Source: Clusia tigrina
Taxonomy: Eukaryota; Arthropoda; Insecta; Diptera; Clusiidae
Direction: 5' to 3'
NCBI GenBank assembly: GCA_920105625.2
Contig: OV050030.1
Location: 178,141,315-178,205,314 of the forward strand
DNA: 64,000 nucleotides
The stretch's first letter is position 1, and every line of letters begins with the position of its first letter. Made by a program: the position numbers and the translations under genes. This document shows, one piece after another, positions 1-12,651 of the stretch. The notes under the pieces were generated by a model, which ran no database searches, was not told the DNA's origin, and saw only the letters and a program-made list of their open reading frames with translations.

Positions 1-426
1 TATGCAAGCAAACACATGCAAGAATAAGAAGAATGAGAATGGTTGAAAAATATTTAGTACGGTAATAATTAGTAAAGAAAAAAATGTTAGATAGAAAAAA
101 CACATATTCGATTCTCGAAATTCAACGGAAGAAAAAATATGAATAAAAGATTTGTTTAATACATTTCGGCAAACCGCAAGTCCATTGACCAACCAGTTGA
201 GCAAAGCGCAAAGTGGAGCGCATGCAGGGCGTAAATGTTAGCAGTGCACGTATGCTTGAGCATTCGTACAAACTTTGCATATAGTATGAGCAGGGAGTAC
301 ATATATGTTTGTAGACGTACGTTCGTACAAACTTGGTACATGATGAAGGTGGACTAAATCTGTCCCAATAGGAAGCATTGGAATGAATGTATGGGCATGC
401 ATTCCAATAAGTAATGATCATAGTAA

Positions 427-2229
<1,803 letters not shown>

Positions 2230-2640
2230 CGCGTATCAGAAAGGCAGTACTGTATAAAAATTCCAGAGGCTTACTTATGGTTTGATCGTACGACTGAGCC
2301 CTGTAGGCAGTACTCTCGTATTTTCACTGATGGCTCCAAAATAGATATTGGGTTCTATGGTTTTCGAGGAACTCAACGGCGTCCAACTCCACGGCCTTGG
2401 TTGTCATGTTACTATCTTTCAGGCGGAAGTGTATACCATTCTAAGGGCTATGGAATACGTGGTGTAAAGCAGATGGCGTGGCAGAAGTATTTGTGTCTGC
2501 AGTGACAGTCATGCTGCTCTGAAGACCTTCCTCAGGCCCCTTTGCACTTCCAACTTGGAGCTGTTGTGCAAATCCAGATTGAATTATCTTAGAAATCATA
2601 ATAGTCTGTTGCTTTGGTTGCATTGGATCCAGGACAAATC
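2230..2640 (+). pseudogene. RNase H domain remnant of an R1/LOA-like LINE
   Basis: Read in shifting frames, the plus strand gives the landmarks of a LINE-encoded RNase H domain. The first is IFTDGSK at about 2312-2332, which carries the first catalytic Asp. Next is an FQAEVYTILRAMEY-like stretch at about 2418-2458 with the catalytic Glu, then CSDSHAALK at about 2499-2525 with the second Asp. After these comes a leucine-rich segment leading to a degraded WVPGH-like motif near 2610-2640. The order and spacing match the C-terminal RNase H of R1/LOA-type non-LTR retrotransposons. Stops and frameshifts separate every block, so this is an old fossil. No reverse transcriptase from the same copy is visible upstream. 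Confidence 0.6.
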
Positions 2641-3204
2641 GCTGTTATGGGGAATAAAGTCGCGGCAAACTAGCGAATAGAGATCTGAGACCAGTTTTAA
2701 TTGGGATATAGTCCTTAGACGTGCAATGTGAAATTCTACTTGCTTTGAGAATAAATAGCTTATACGACCGGAATATGGAAAAAACCAAAGCTTGGCATCT
2801 AAAATGCCCAGTAGACCAGGTCGAATGTATGTTTCAGATGCCCTGCAATGATGCAAATAGGGCCAGGAGATTTAAAGGGTAAGAAACTATAAATTTAGTA
2901 TCTCATTACTTACGATTTACTTTTTTATTTAATTTATTTTATTAAAATTAATTACAATTAAAATTATAAATAATATTTCATTTTTAGTTATTAGATTTTG
3001 CGTATATAAAAACACATTGAAGACAAATTTAACAACACAAAATATATAAATTCGATTGTTTTTCAAAGGTAAAATAAAAAAAGTAGGAATATATTGTGTC
3101 TTTTTACAATAGATCATAATAATATTTTCAACAATATAAAATTGCAACACACGTAACTCAAAACCAAACAATTTCTCTCCACATCTAATTAGTGTAACAA
3201 TAAA
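2641..3204. other. AT-rich spacer before the Helitron ORF
   Basis: No gene is recognised. From about 2900 the sequence is extremely AT-rich. The Helitron 5' terminus should lie in or near this part, but I could not place a convincing TC-start boundary. Confidence 0.5.
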
Positions 3205-4325
3205 ATGCCACGACGTCGTTCAAATCTTGGTCGCAGAACTTCGGCATCGCAAAAAAGAAATACGGATCGAGCAAATTTAAACACGGAACAAAGATTACAA
3301 GTGAATGAAGCAACCAGATTAAGAGTATCGCGATTACGTTCAGCACAAACTACTGAACATCAGAATGAATGCCGGACATTAATGAGAAACACAATCAGAG
3401 ACAGACACCAACATAGAACAGATGCAAATCGCAATTTATATCAACTCACAAACAGAGAACGTATGCAGGCAGCCAGAGCATTTACATTGTCATCTTTTAA
3501 TCGTATCGCATTAGAATATGATCCAGAAGTTGAATAATGTGCTCACGTAAAAATTATGATTGGCAACATGGATAAAGAATGTACATATTGTCACGCTCTA
3601 AAATTTAAAAATTAGACCGCTGGGATGTGTTGTGCCTCTGGAAAAGTTGTTTTTACTAGTATTACATCCACCACCAGAGCCATTGAAATCATTAATGTCC
3701 AGAGATAATAAAGATTCAAAATTATTTCTAAAAAACATCAGAAAATTTAATAGTTGCTTTCAAATTACATCTTTTGCTGCAAAAATAATATCATCCGTCG
3801 ATGAACGAGGTCGTAATTTCAATTCGACGTTTAAAATACAAGGCCAAGTGTATCATAATATTGGCTCCTTGCTTCCAATTCCAACTGAAACTCCCAAATT
3901 CTTCCAAATATATGTTGTAGGAGACGCAGAAGAACAAGTTGATGATCGTTGTGATTATAATCGGATTCAGCAAATTGAACAACGAGCAATAGTATCAACA
4001 TTACAAACTTTTTTGACAGAAAAAAATCAACTGATTCAATTGTTCCATCAAATGTCGGATAAATTAGTGAACGACAATTATATGATTGTCATTAAAGCCG
4101 ATAAAGTTCCAGTTGGAGAGCATTCGAGCCGATTCAATGTTACCACTGTTAATGAAGTTGGTGATGCATTTTAAAATAGAGATATTCGTATTTTGCGCCG
4201 AAATAACACTCTTCAGACTATTCAGGATATGCATCGTTCCTATGACGCCTTGCAATATCCATTAATATTTCGGGAAGGCGAAGATGGTTATCATTTCAAT
4301 ATTAAACAAACAAATCCAGCAACAG
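3205..4325 (+). pseudogene. Helitron protein, N-terminal part
   Basis: Starts at an ATG followed by PRRRSNLGRRT, typical of Helitron proteins. The frame stays open to 3534, where a TAA replaces what is probably a tyrosine codon in family members. It continues in frame through a Cys-rich block (CTYCHALKF, then MCC) with a second nonsense codon (TAG at about 3613). A frameshift near 3640-3660 moves into the frame containing HPPPEPLKSL and the Helitron-like N-terminal domain, which runs to 4171. A TAA there is followed in frame by IQDMHRSYDALQYPLIF, a strongly conserved Helitron signature. Nonsense codons and one frameshift, rather than rearrangement, account for the damage in this part. Confidence 0.85.
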
Positions 4326-4391
4326 GTACACTTAACTACTCAAATGTTTAATATTAAGATACATTTACACAGCCTTTTCTTCATTTTACAG
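4326..4391 (+). other. Putative GT-AG intron inside the Helitron gene
   Basis: The conserved segment NPATG-KESNKKVSAMN is interrupted after the first base of the Gly codon by 66 bp. The block begins GTACAC and ends in a pyrimidine-rich tract plus ACAG. Removing exactly 4326-4391 restores the Gly codon and the conserved protein. The block contains in-frame stops, so it cannot be coding. Its length, ends and T-rich 3' side are typical of fly introns. A small insertion that happens to look like an intron is the alternative. Confidence 0.7.
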
Positions 4392-5476
4392 GTAAAGAAT
4401 CGAATAAAAAAGTCAGCGCAATGAATTTTTATTCGCATAGAATTATGAATAGGACCAACCAGGACAATCATATTTTAAAATGCCCCCATTTGTTCCATCA
4501 GTTTATCGTAGATATGTATGCGAAAATCAAAAGCGAGCGATTACGTTATATCCGAATAAATCAAGTGATCGACACGATATTACAGCGCGTGTATTCAAGC
4601 AAAAATTAAAGTCACTAATTGATTTGATGGTCAAACATCATGTTTTTGGTGAAACTCGCTGTTGGATGTACTCAATTGAGTGGCAAAAACCTGGACTGCC
4701 TCATGCCCATATTTTGATTTGGCTAATCAACAAAATTAGACCTGAAGAAATGGACAACATAATCTCTGCCGAAATCCCAGATCCGGACATTGATCCAGAG
4801 TTATTCCAAATTGTGACTACAAACATGATCCATGGTCCTTGCGGTGCCATCAATATGAATTCACCATCATGGACAATGGTAAATGCACAAAACGATTCCC
4901 AAAGGATTTGCTAACGTATACAATCACTTGAAATGACGGATATCCTTTGTATCCTAGACGATCGACTGAAGATAGTGGATATTCCTTTATGATGACTGCC
5001 AGAAATGATATAGAAATTGATAATAAATGGGTTGTACCATACTCCCCACTGTTATCCAAAACATATAAAGCTCATTTTAATGTTGAATATTATACATAAA
5101 GGAATATGTACATAAAGGTAGCGACATGGGCAGATACATCAGCAGCAATGAAGCTGTATGGTGAATTCTTTCTTTCCCTATTCATGAAAGAGATCCAGAT
5201 GTCGTTCATTTGGCTATTCACCTCGAAAACGGCCAACGAGTATATTTTACTGAACAAAATGCAGCAAAACGAGCAGTTATTCAACCAACAACAACACTGA
5301 CTGATTTCTTTCCTTTATACCAACAACAAAATGATTATGGTCGATTTGCGAGAACATGCTCTATGCTGAAGTACCAACCTATTTCACGTGGAATTAGTCG
5401 AGAAAAATATGGGAACCCCGTAAAAGAGGAAAAGCTGTTGCCGATTATCCAGGAATATTTTGCACTAATGCATTAG
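4392..5476 (+). pseudogene. Helitron Rep (HUH nuclease) region
   Basis: After the putative intron the frame reads through SAMNFYSHRIMNRT to LRYIRINQ (about 4560). A deletion plus frameshift then joins directly to a segment reading DRHDITARVFKQKLK. In family members roughly 100 residues normally lie between these two segments. The HUH motif LPHAHILIWL (about 4699-4728) follows, then HGPCGAINMNSPSW. A further shift reaches GYSFMMTARNDIEIDN (about 4978-5025). The segment GRYISSNEA (about 5125-5150) and the frame 5210-5476 (LENGQRVYF, DYGRFARTCSMLKY) match the region between the Rep and helicase domains. Several frames are used, so no Rep protein can be made. Confidence 0.85.
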
Positions 5477-5510
5477 GCCGACTATACACAGTTCATCCCA
5501 AACAGCGAGA

Positions 5511-6890
5511 ATGCTTTTTTTACGATTGTTGTTAATTAATATTCCTGGACCAACATCGTTCGAAAATTTGAAAACTGTAAATGGTCAACTACATACAACG
5601 TATCATGATTCAGGCCGAGCATTAGGATTATTAGAAGGAGATTTGCATTGGGATTTAACTCTTGCCGACGCTGCTGCCAGTTCAACGCCACGCCAAATAC
5701 GAATATTGTTATGGGAAAAATATAAGGATGCAATGAGTGAAGACATACTTCATGCGCTTCGTACAATTCGTGCAGATCTTAGTTTAGATTTCACGCCAGA
5801 AATATATAATGAATATTTCGAATGAATCACTCATGAAATTGGGAATGCCATCCCCCAATCGAACAGCAAGTGATTTGTTTAACCGAGATATGCAACGTGA
5901 ACCATCATACAATATTGATCAGTTGGTTGAATATGTTCAAACAAATGAACCAAAATTATTACCAGAGCAAAAAATAATTTTCACTACAATTATGCATGCA
6001 GTGTCTGCTGAAGAAGGTGGTTTCTTATTGTTGGATGCACCAGGCGGAACTGGAAAGACTTTTTAATTTCGCTTCTATTAGCACAAATACGTTCTGGAAG
6101 TAAAATTGCTTTGGCCATCGCATCATCTGGAATTGCTGCGACATTATTAGACGGAGGCAGAACATCACATTCTGCACTGAAATTGCCATTAAATATACAA
6201 ACGAATGAAAATGCGGTATGCAACATTAAAAAGCATTCCAGTATGGGTAAAGTACTATCAAGCTGCCACATCATTATCTGGGATGAGTGTACAATGGCAC
6301 ACAAATATTCATTGGAAGCACTAAATCGTACATTGCAAGATTTGAAAGGTAATGATAGAATTTTCGGTGGTGCTCTCATTTTGTTGTCTGGAGATTTCCG
6401 TCAAACACTACCAGTTATACCACGAACTACCTATGCAGATGAGATCAATGCATGTTTAAAATCATTATCATTGTGACGCAGCGTTTATAAAATGAAATTA
6501 ACAACCAATATACGTGTCCAAATTCAAAATGATCCAACTGCTGCACGCTTTTCTAAACAATTGATGGAAAAATTGCTATAGACCCAATAAAACAAACAGT
6601 AAGACTTCCAGATGATTTTTGCAATATTATGGATTCAAGAGATTCATTAATTGAGAATATTTTTCCTAATCTTCAAGCAAACATCAATAATCTTAAATGG
6701 TTGAGCGATCGTGCGATATTAGCTGCTAAAAATGTTGATGTTGATGCTACAAATATATAAATTCAAAACATGTTGGAAAGTGAATTATTTTCATTTAAAT
6801 CAATTGATACAGTGGGGGATGAAAATGAAGCCGCTAATTTCCCAATATAATTTCTAAATTCTTTGGATTTACCAGGTCTTCCGCGACGAA
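5511..6890 (+). pseudogene. Helitron helicase region (Pif1-like), truncated
   Basis: Frames between 5511 and 6476 encode NIPGPTSFENLKTVNG, DLTLADAAASSTPRQIR, the Walker A loop APGGTGKTF (about 6037-6063), ALAIASSGIAATLL, Walker B IIIWDEC (about 6271-6291) and LILLSGDFRQTLPVI (about 6376-6420). These are motifs I to III of a Pif1-like superfamily 1B helicase. A TAG-type break follows at 6473. The frame NIRVQIQNDPTAARF and later blocks (QTVRLPDDFC, WLSDRAILAA, SLDLPGLP at about 6859-6882) continue with stops. The remaining C-terminal motifs are missing, and the element abuts LINE sequence in the opposite orientation. Confidence 0.85.
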
Positions 6891-6892
6891 GC

Positions 6893-7150
6893 CTCCTTCC
6901 GCTAAGAGATTTTCAGTACGCATAGTTCCTAAGGCTCGTAAGCTGGACCTCACAGATGCATAATATGGTGCCTTTAACATATTAAGATTGGTTTTGGCAC
7001 ATTTTCCATATATCTGCAGCCATTAGTCTATTTTGGAGAGAATTGTAAGTTTCGTTGCAGAAATTAGAGTGTTAGTGTGGATATGACTTTTAGGGGATGA
7101 GAGGTATATCAAAATGTTAAGTCTGGCAGCTAGACAATTTTTAAAATATA
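6893..7150 (-). pseudogene. LINE reverse transcriptase, thumb/C-terminal part
   Basis: The minus strand encodes AARLNILIYLSSP, TLISATKLTILSKID, IYGKCAKTNLN and APYYASVRSSLRAL, ending at ENLLAEGG near 6897. This continues the LINE beyond the DD41D mariner and shows that the mariner landed inside the LINE. The rest of the 3' end is missing at the junction with the Helitron fragment. Confidence 0.8.
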
Positions 7151-7152
7151 TA

Positions 7153-8430
7153 AAGGGTGTCCCAACAAGAACGCAATTTTTAAATCTGGCAACATTCGAA
7201 GTGTCATTGTTTGACATTTGAACAATTGTTATTGTTTACTAGTAGAAGGTCCGAGGTTAGTAAAAATGGAGCACTACACGAATGAGCAACGCATTCTCAT
7301 TGTGAAATTGTTTTACCAAAATGGTGAAAGTTTTGCGGCTACAGTTCGCAAATTGCGATCAATTTGGGGCCAGAATGATGCTCCAAAAGAGTCAACTGTA
7401 AAGAGATTAATGGATAAATTTGCCGAAACTGGGTCTGTTAGTGATGTAAAGACAACAACGCGCCATCGACCAGGTCGATCGACCGAAAATGTCGCAGCTG
7501 TACGTGATGATGTCGCTCAAACTCCATCCACCTCAATTCGACACCGAGCTCAGCAAATTGGTGTCTCCAAATCCACTATGCCGCGAATTTTGACGAAAGA
7601 TTTGCATCTTCATGCATACAAAGTTCAATTGACTCAGGAACTGAAGCCAGCTGACCATGGACAGCGAAGGGAGTTCGTTAATTGGGTATTGGAGAGACTA
7701 AAAATCATCTTCAGTGACGAGGCCCATTTCCATCTTGATGGCTTCGTCAATAGGCAGAATTGTCGCATTTGGGGTGAGGAAAATCCTCGAGTGATTCACG
7801 AGAAGCAAATGCATCCTCAACGTGTCACTATGTGGTGTGGTTTTTGGGCTGGAGGAATCATTGGACCTTTTTTTATGAAAATGAGGTAGGTCAAGCGCAA
7901 ACAATCAATGGTGTTCGGTATCGTGAAATGATAACCAGTTTTTTCTTGCCTCGAATTGAAGAAATGAATGTGGAGGGCATGTGGTTCCAACAAGACGGCG
8001 CCACATGTCATACAGCCAGAGAAACAATTCAATTGCTTCATCGGTCATTTCCCGGTCGTGTTATTTCGCGTTTTGGAGATCAGAATTGGCCGCCTAGATC
8101 GTGCGATTTAACACCATTAGATTTTTTTCTTTGGGGTTTTTTGAAGTCGATGGTTTACGCGAATAAGCCGACGACGACTCAAGCCTTAAAAGAAGAAATT
8201 GGACGCTGCATTAATGAAATACCGCAGCATTTATGCAAAACGGTCATTAAAAATTTCATTAAAAGATCGCGTGCATGCCAGCAAAGCCGCGGCGGCCATC
8301 TGCACGATATATTGTTCCATACATAACCTCATTCTGTCTACTTCACGATATAATAAAGTTTCACGATTTTTTTTTAAACATCTGTGTTTTATTTAAAATT
8401 TAAAAATTGCGCTCTTGTTGGGACACCCTT
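7153..8430 (+). mobile_element. Mariner element, DD41D (rosa-type), nearly complete
   Basis: A 1,278-bp element flanked by TA duplications (7151-7152 and 8431-8432). It has inverted terminal repeats of about 34 bp beginning AAGGGTGTCCCAACAAGA, with one mismatch between ends (7153-7186 and 8397-8430). Size, TA target and transposase place it in the mariner/Tc1 superfamily. It inserted into the minus-strand LINE, whose sequence continues on both sides. The near-identical termini suggest it is younger than its host LINE. Confidence 0.95.
7266..8326 (+). pseudogene. DD41D mariner transposase, one frameshift
   Basis: The likely start is the ATG at 7266 (MEHYTNEQRILIVKLFY); an ATG at 7218 lies in the leader. 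The N-terminal half has the helix-turn-helix DNA-binding region and an HRPGRS linker. The catalytic residues are Asp in FSDEAHF, Asp in QQDGATCHT and Asp in LTPLDFFLWG. There are 41 residues between the second and third, the DD41D spacing reported for the rosa group. The frame breaks in a T run near 7869-7875, where one missing T would explain the shift. About seven residues also seem lost just before FSDEAHF (near 7700). The protein is otherwise readable to the stop at 8326. Confidence 0.9.
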
Positions 8431-8585
8431 TACCATGGTGCTTAAAGCTATTTTTATTGTCAAATGTTAGGCCAAGATTTTTGAAATAGATAATATTTTC
8501 AATAGTAGTATTGTTAAAATTAATTATTGTATTGTTGCATTTTTTTCTACAAATGTGTAAGTGTTTAAATTTAATAAAAGAAATT

Positions 8586-8912
8586 TTAGCCCCTGAGTGT
8601 CAGGATAAGTGTTTCAACTAGATTTCTGTTTATTTGGTTGATATCTTGATTCTGGTTGATGACATATAGGTCATCTGCATATAAGCAATGCTGAACATGC
8701 CTATTTGCAAGAATCAATTTACTTAAATCATCAAAAGCTATTGTAAATAGAGCTACAGAGAGTGGTGAGCCTTGAGGGTTAACATTGGAAAGTGGATATG
8801 TAGATGATAATACGTTGTTCACCTTGCAACGAATATTTCTATTGTTTAAAAAGGATTTAAGAAAATAGAACATTTTTGGGCCAATATTCCATTCTTGAAA
8901 TTTTTTTAATAC
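8586..8912 (-). pseudogene. LINE reverse transcriptase, palm with YADD
   Basis: The frame contains VVLKKFQEWNIGPKMFYF, then NPQGSPLSVALF (RT motif B region) and LYADDLYVI, the catalytic Asp pair of the polymerase. Downstream sequence to 8433 still reads FKNLGLTFDNK, the segment after the palm. It is separated from the rest of the same gene by the two mariner insertions. Confidence 0.85.
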
Positions 8913-8914
8913 TA

Positions 8915-9887
8915 CGAGGTGTGATAAAAAAATATGTTGATACACATGTCTGTTATATATGTTGGCAATACCAACCATTTTGGATTGTCAGTTTGTTTTT
9001 GACAGATAAAAAGGTTAGTCGTGTTTTGGATTGCTCTTCGATGTATTCAGTTTTGTGTAAAAAATGAAATTAAATGCGCAAGGACATTTGAAATGTTGAC
9101 TGTGGCCTTTGGCGAGTCTACTATGAGCAGAACACAAGTTCAATTGTGGTATAACCGGTTTAAGGAAGGCTGAGAAGATGTCAATGACGATGCTCGTCCT
9201 GGTCGCCCGAGCACGTCAACAACCGATGAAAACATTGACGCAGTGAAGAAAATGATTTTGGATAATCGTCGAATCACTATCAGAGAGGTTGCTGATGATG
9301 CTGGCATATCGTGCGGCTCATGCCAAGCAATTTTTACGGATGTTTTAGGCATGAAACGAAGATTGTTCCAAAATTGCTAAATTTTGAGCAAAAACAAAGT
9401 CGCATGGACATCGCTCAGGAGCTGTTGAACATCGTCAACGACGATCCAGATTTCCTCAAAAAGATCATAACTGGTGACGAATCGTGGGTGTATGGCTATG
9501 ACATTGAAACCAAAGCCCAATCATCCCAATGGAAACGTCCAGATGAGCCAAGACCTAAAAAAGCACGTCAAGTTCGGTCGAACGTAAAGGTTTTGCTGAC
9601 AGTTTTCTTTGATTGCAATGGCGTGGTGCATCATGAATTCTTGCTACAAGGTCGTACGGTCAACAAGGAATACTACCTTGAAGTTATGCGCCGTTTGCGA
9701 GAAGCAATTCGTCAGAAAGGCCCAGAATTGTAGAAAAACCAATCATGGATTTTGCACCATGATAACGCACCAGCTCACACATCGATGCTTGTGCGTAACT
9801 TTTTGGCCAAAAACAAAACCGTTATCATGCCTCAACCACCGTATTCACCGGACTAGGCCCCCGCTGACTTCTTCCTCTTTCCACGAT
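8915..9887 (+). mobile_element. Mariner element, DD34D, 3' end deleted
   Basis: Begins CGAGGTGTGAT after a TA at 8913-8914, matching the ends of the 30.4-kb element. Transposase landmarks are VQLWYN, DDARPGRPSTSTTDEN, FTDVLGMKR, ITGDESWVYGYD (first Asp), LHHDNAPAHTS (second Asp) and YSPD-stop-APADFFLF (third Asp). There are 34 residues between the second and third Asp. Stops are present (after FKEG, after KGPEL, and TAG in the PDLAP motif). The element ends abruptly at about 9887 and joins LINE sequence; its 3' terminal repeat and the adjacent LINE segment are both missing. Confidence 0.9.
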
Positions 9888-10206
9888 AGCTTTCCATATC
9901 GACTAAATCCTTGTTTAGCTGTTTTATGGGTATTATTAAGGCCGTTTTGAAAATTTGGGGGATGATCCCAGTAGTATACAGAGATATGATTCTGGAGTGC
10001 AAAGTAATTTTGTCCTGCCCCGGAGAAGATCCGGAAACAGATTTAAGGCAATTTGTTAGCTTATTTAAATTTATATCTGTTTCTAAATGCTTTTGAAATT
10101 GGTTCTTGGTGTGTGTGATGCGTATTGAGAGAGAGTTGTATTTGTCTGTTAAAAATTTTGAAGAAAAATTGTGGTCTTTAGTTTTCGGAGAAAAGTTGCG
10201 CAACAT
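9888..10206 (-). pseudogene. LINE reverse transcriptase, N-terminal part
   Basis: The frame gives SSPGQDKI (fingers), a variable segment, ALIIPIKQLNKD and MESYRG. This is the conserved RT block that normally continues into ISLLP. At 9887/9888 it breaks off directly against mariner sequence. The matching downstream RT (VVLKKFQEWNIG) resumes at 8912, on the other side of the mariner, after a gap of about 60-70 residues. Confidence 0.8.
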
Positions 10207-10871
10207 TATTTGATATTTGTAATGGGTCAGTTATAGAGATGTGGTTTACTTGAAGCATTTTTATAATATTTGTACTATAGGTACCTGTTAGTGTTTTGAT
10301 TCCTCGCTAGATGTCTGATACTGAGGTACTTGGGTTAAGGGTTTTAGTAAACTTTTGAAAACTTTTATTTTTCGAATTTTTTTTCTCCGTGTTAAATAAA
10401 GCGTTCTTTTTGCGATAATCTATAAGGTTGGGTGTGGTCATATTTATTTTATAAGTCCTCCAAGCAGATTGTTTTTTGTTTCTATATTTATTTAGTTCTC
10501 TTGACCACCAAGGTACATTTCTAGTCCTTTTATTTAAACGTGTTTGTGGAATAGAGGAGATAGCAGCAGAGCGAATTATTCTATGAATTTGCTACACTTC
10601 TTTGTTAATGTTAGTGGAATAGTGTGCAGTAGAATTGTTATCTAAGACGAGTTTCTGAAATAAAATCCAATTCGCATATTTGCAATTAAATGTTGGTTCT
10701 TTAGGAGGAATTGGAGAGTGATTTGTAGACATTTTAAAGCTAGTGAAGATGGGGAAGTCGCTATTATAAAAATCATCCAAAACATTCCACGTGGTGTGTG
10801 GGAAAAGCGAGGGTGAGCAGAGGGTTATATCAATATTAGTAAATGCACCGTAGGTTCAGAAGTGTTTTGGG

Positions 10872-11377
10872 CTATGATTGTTTAGTAAAGAAATATTGTA
10901 GTTGAGTATAAAATTCTCTATTTTTTCCACGCTGGTTATGACAACGAGAACCCCACATGGGACTCCATCCGTTGAAGTCTCCTGTTAATATTGTGGGTGT
11001 ATGGAAGGAGTTCAAAATGTTCGGTAGGTCAGTGTCTGATATACTCTGTTCGGGTGGTACGTAAATTGAAGCTATTGTTATAGGATATTTAATATTTACC
11101 TCGAATGCGACAATTGAAATATTTGATTGTATTTGGGAGAGGTTATGTGGGACTCTTTTATGTACAAGAATATCAGTTCCTTGTTTACAAATGGTATTAG
11201 TTGGAAAATTGTGAAAATATCCAGTGTAATGGTGATGGGGGTAGGGAATCGCGTTATGGGGTATGTGCATTTCTTGAAGACATATTATTAGGGGGAGAAG
11301 GTTTTAATCAGAATTTCAAGTTCTTGGTAGTTATTTTGAAAACCTTTAATATTCCATTGTAAAATATTAAGTATCAT
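10872..11377 (-). pseudogene. LINE AP endonuclease domain
   Basis: From the ATG at 11377 the frame reads ILQWNIKGFQ, the standard start of a Jockey-clade ORF2. After stops near 11290 the frame 11270-10872 continues. It shows a CKQGTDILVHKRVP stretch, ASIYVPPEQ and ILTGDFNGWSPMWGS, the conserved endonuclease core with the GDFN motif and catalytic Asp/Asn. The domain nicks target DNA to prime reverse transcription. This copy is cut off before the catalytic SDH motif: after FYTQLQYFF the sequence stops and becomes hard to read down to about 10210. Confidence 0.8.
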
Positions 11378-11990
11378 TTTAGCTACTATACTTGAAAAAT
11401 ACTACGTAAACTATTCTTACAAATAGTTAAGTGTATTTACATGAATTCTTCATCAGATGTAGTGAAGGGGTTATGGTGTTGAGTGGACTGATTTGGAGTG
11501 AGAGGAAAGTGAGTGATCGTGCTATTGCTGCAAGAGGTAGATTGATTGTGTGAAGCTGTGAGAGAAAAATTGTTGGTATGGCTATTTTTTGGGATTGAGA
11601 GAGAATTATGATTGGAATTTGTATGGCTTTTGAGTGTGTGTTCAATTGTGGAATGAGAGGCAAGAAGCTTGCAATCGTATGACTGTGGCTTGGTGTCTTT
11701 GATAGTAGTATTTTTCTTTGAAACGGTGTTTTAAGCAAGAAGCTGTAAAACAATTGTTGGGTGAGTAATTTCTGTTTTGTTGTGTTTGTTTGAGAGAGAG
11801 TTTTCAGTTTTATTGTTATGATTTTTTGTGATATGAGCGTAAGTAGTTTTCATAACGGTATCATTCGGGTATTGTTGTTGGTACATTTTTCTAGCTTGCA
11901 ATGCTGCACTTATTTTGTGTTTTGATCTTCAGTATTTCTTTTTGAAACTGGTATTTGGGGCAGGATTTAATAACCGATATCCTATTAGAT

Positions 11991-12535
11991 AGGTTTACTT
12001 TATTGATAGTGTCTCGGTCAGTACCGCTTTAGGCCGGGAAAATGTATATCCGCAAAAAGTTCAAAGGTCTCTGAACTATACGAGGTGCAATTGCTATCGT
12101 CCCTCGAGAGAAAGTTAGAAAAAGTTGGATATAATGCAACGATTTTCCGAAGGCGGTTGTCCTGCGAGCTGCTCTCCACGTCTTTGGCTGGTTTTATAGG
12201 CAGACAAATCGTTCGATAACTTAGCTCGATTGAAAAGTATGTGAAACTCTTTCCTGAGTCTATAATTTTGATGTTTCACCAAGTAGGTTTAGTCTTGCTC
12301 CTGGATGCCCTAACGGGGCAAGATTCTTCATTGGTTACTTTGTTCACCATAGGCACCCACTATTTGAAAATCATAACAAAATAGGAACATTATTTTTACA
12401 ATTTGTACAAAACAAAATTTGATGTTACATGGATAATATATTTTATATTAATTTCAAACAAATAAGAAAAATAGAGTTCGAGAATCGAATTCTTTTACCA
12501 CCGAAGTTAACTTTTGCAAATCAGCATTAAGAAAT
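11991..12535. other. Unassigned sequence between two LINEs
   Basis: No open frame or terminal structure is recognised. Moderately GC-containing sequence at 12010-12350 may belong to an unidentified repeat. Confidence 0.4.
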
Positions 12536-12651
12536 GTGTAAACCTAAGGGAGGTAGGTAGGTAGGAGTGGCAGCCTTTGTCGCAAAAAGCACACTTAAGC
12601 ACATAGAATGGCTCGTTGTGGTACCACACTAAGACGACGCGACTCCCCCGT

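Larger units (their letters stand above)
3205..6890 (+). mobile_element. Degenerate Helitron (Rep-helicase transposon)
   Basis: The plus strand carries, in order, the hallmarks of a Helitron Rep/helicase protein: a basic Arg-rich N-terminus (MPRRRSN), a Cys-rich segment, the Helitron-like N-terminal domain, the HUH nuclease motif (LPHAHIL) and a Pif1-like superfamily 1 helicase with Walker A (GGTGKT) and Walker B (IIWDE). Helitrons move by rolling-circle replication. The copy is dead: it has several nonsense codons, at least three frameshifts, a deletion upstream of the HUH motif and no C-terminal helicase motifs. The 3' hairpin and CTRR terminus are absent because the element stops near 6890, at a junction with a minus-strand LINE. 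A 66-bp GT-AG intron appears to lie inside (listed separately). Confidence 0.9.
6893..11990 (-). mobile_element. Jockey-like LINE, minus strand, interrupted by two mariners
   Basis: Three blocks of one non-LTR retrotransposon lie at 6893-7150, 8433-8912 and 9888-11990. Read right to left they give gag C-terminal sequence (CPKYQFQKEIL near 11940, typical just after the zinc knuckles), the ORF2 start at 11377 (ILQWNIKGFQ), the AP endonuclease and then reverse transcriptase. In the RT, SSPGQDKI and MESYRG lie in the right block. QGSPLSVALF and YADDL lie in the middle block. The thumb (LTILSKID, APYYASVRSSLRA) lies in the left block. The gag N-terminus and the 3' end are missing, and about 60-70 RT residues are lost at 9887/9888. 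It is decayed by stops and frameshifts. Confidence 0.85.

Noticed and set aside
7023..7217. 64-codon minus-strand frame before the mariner as a separate gene
   Set aside because: It is the thumb region of the minus-strand LINE, interrupted by the mariner.
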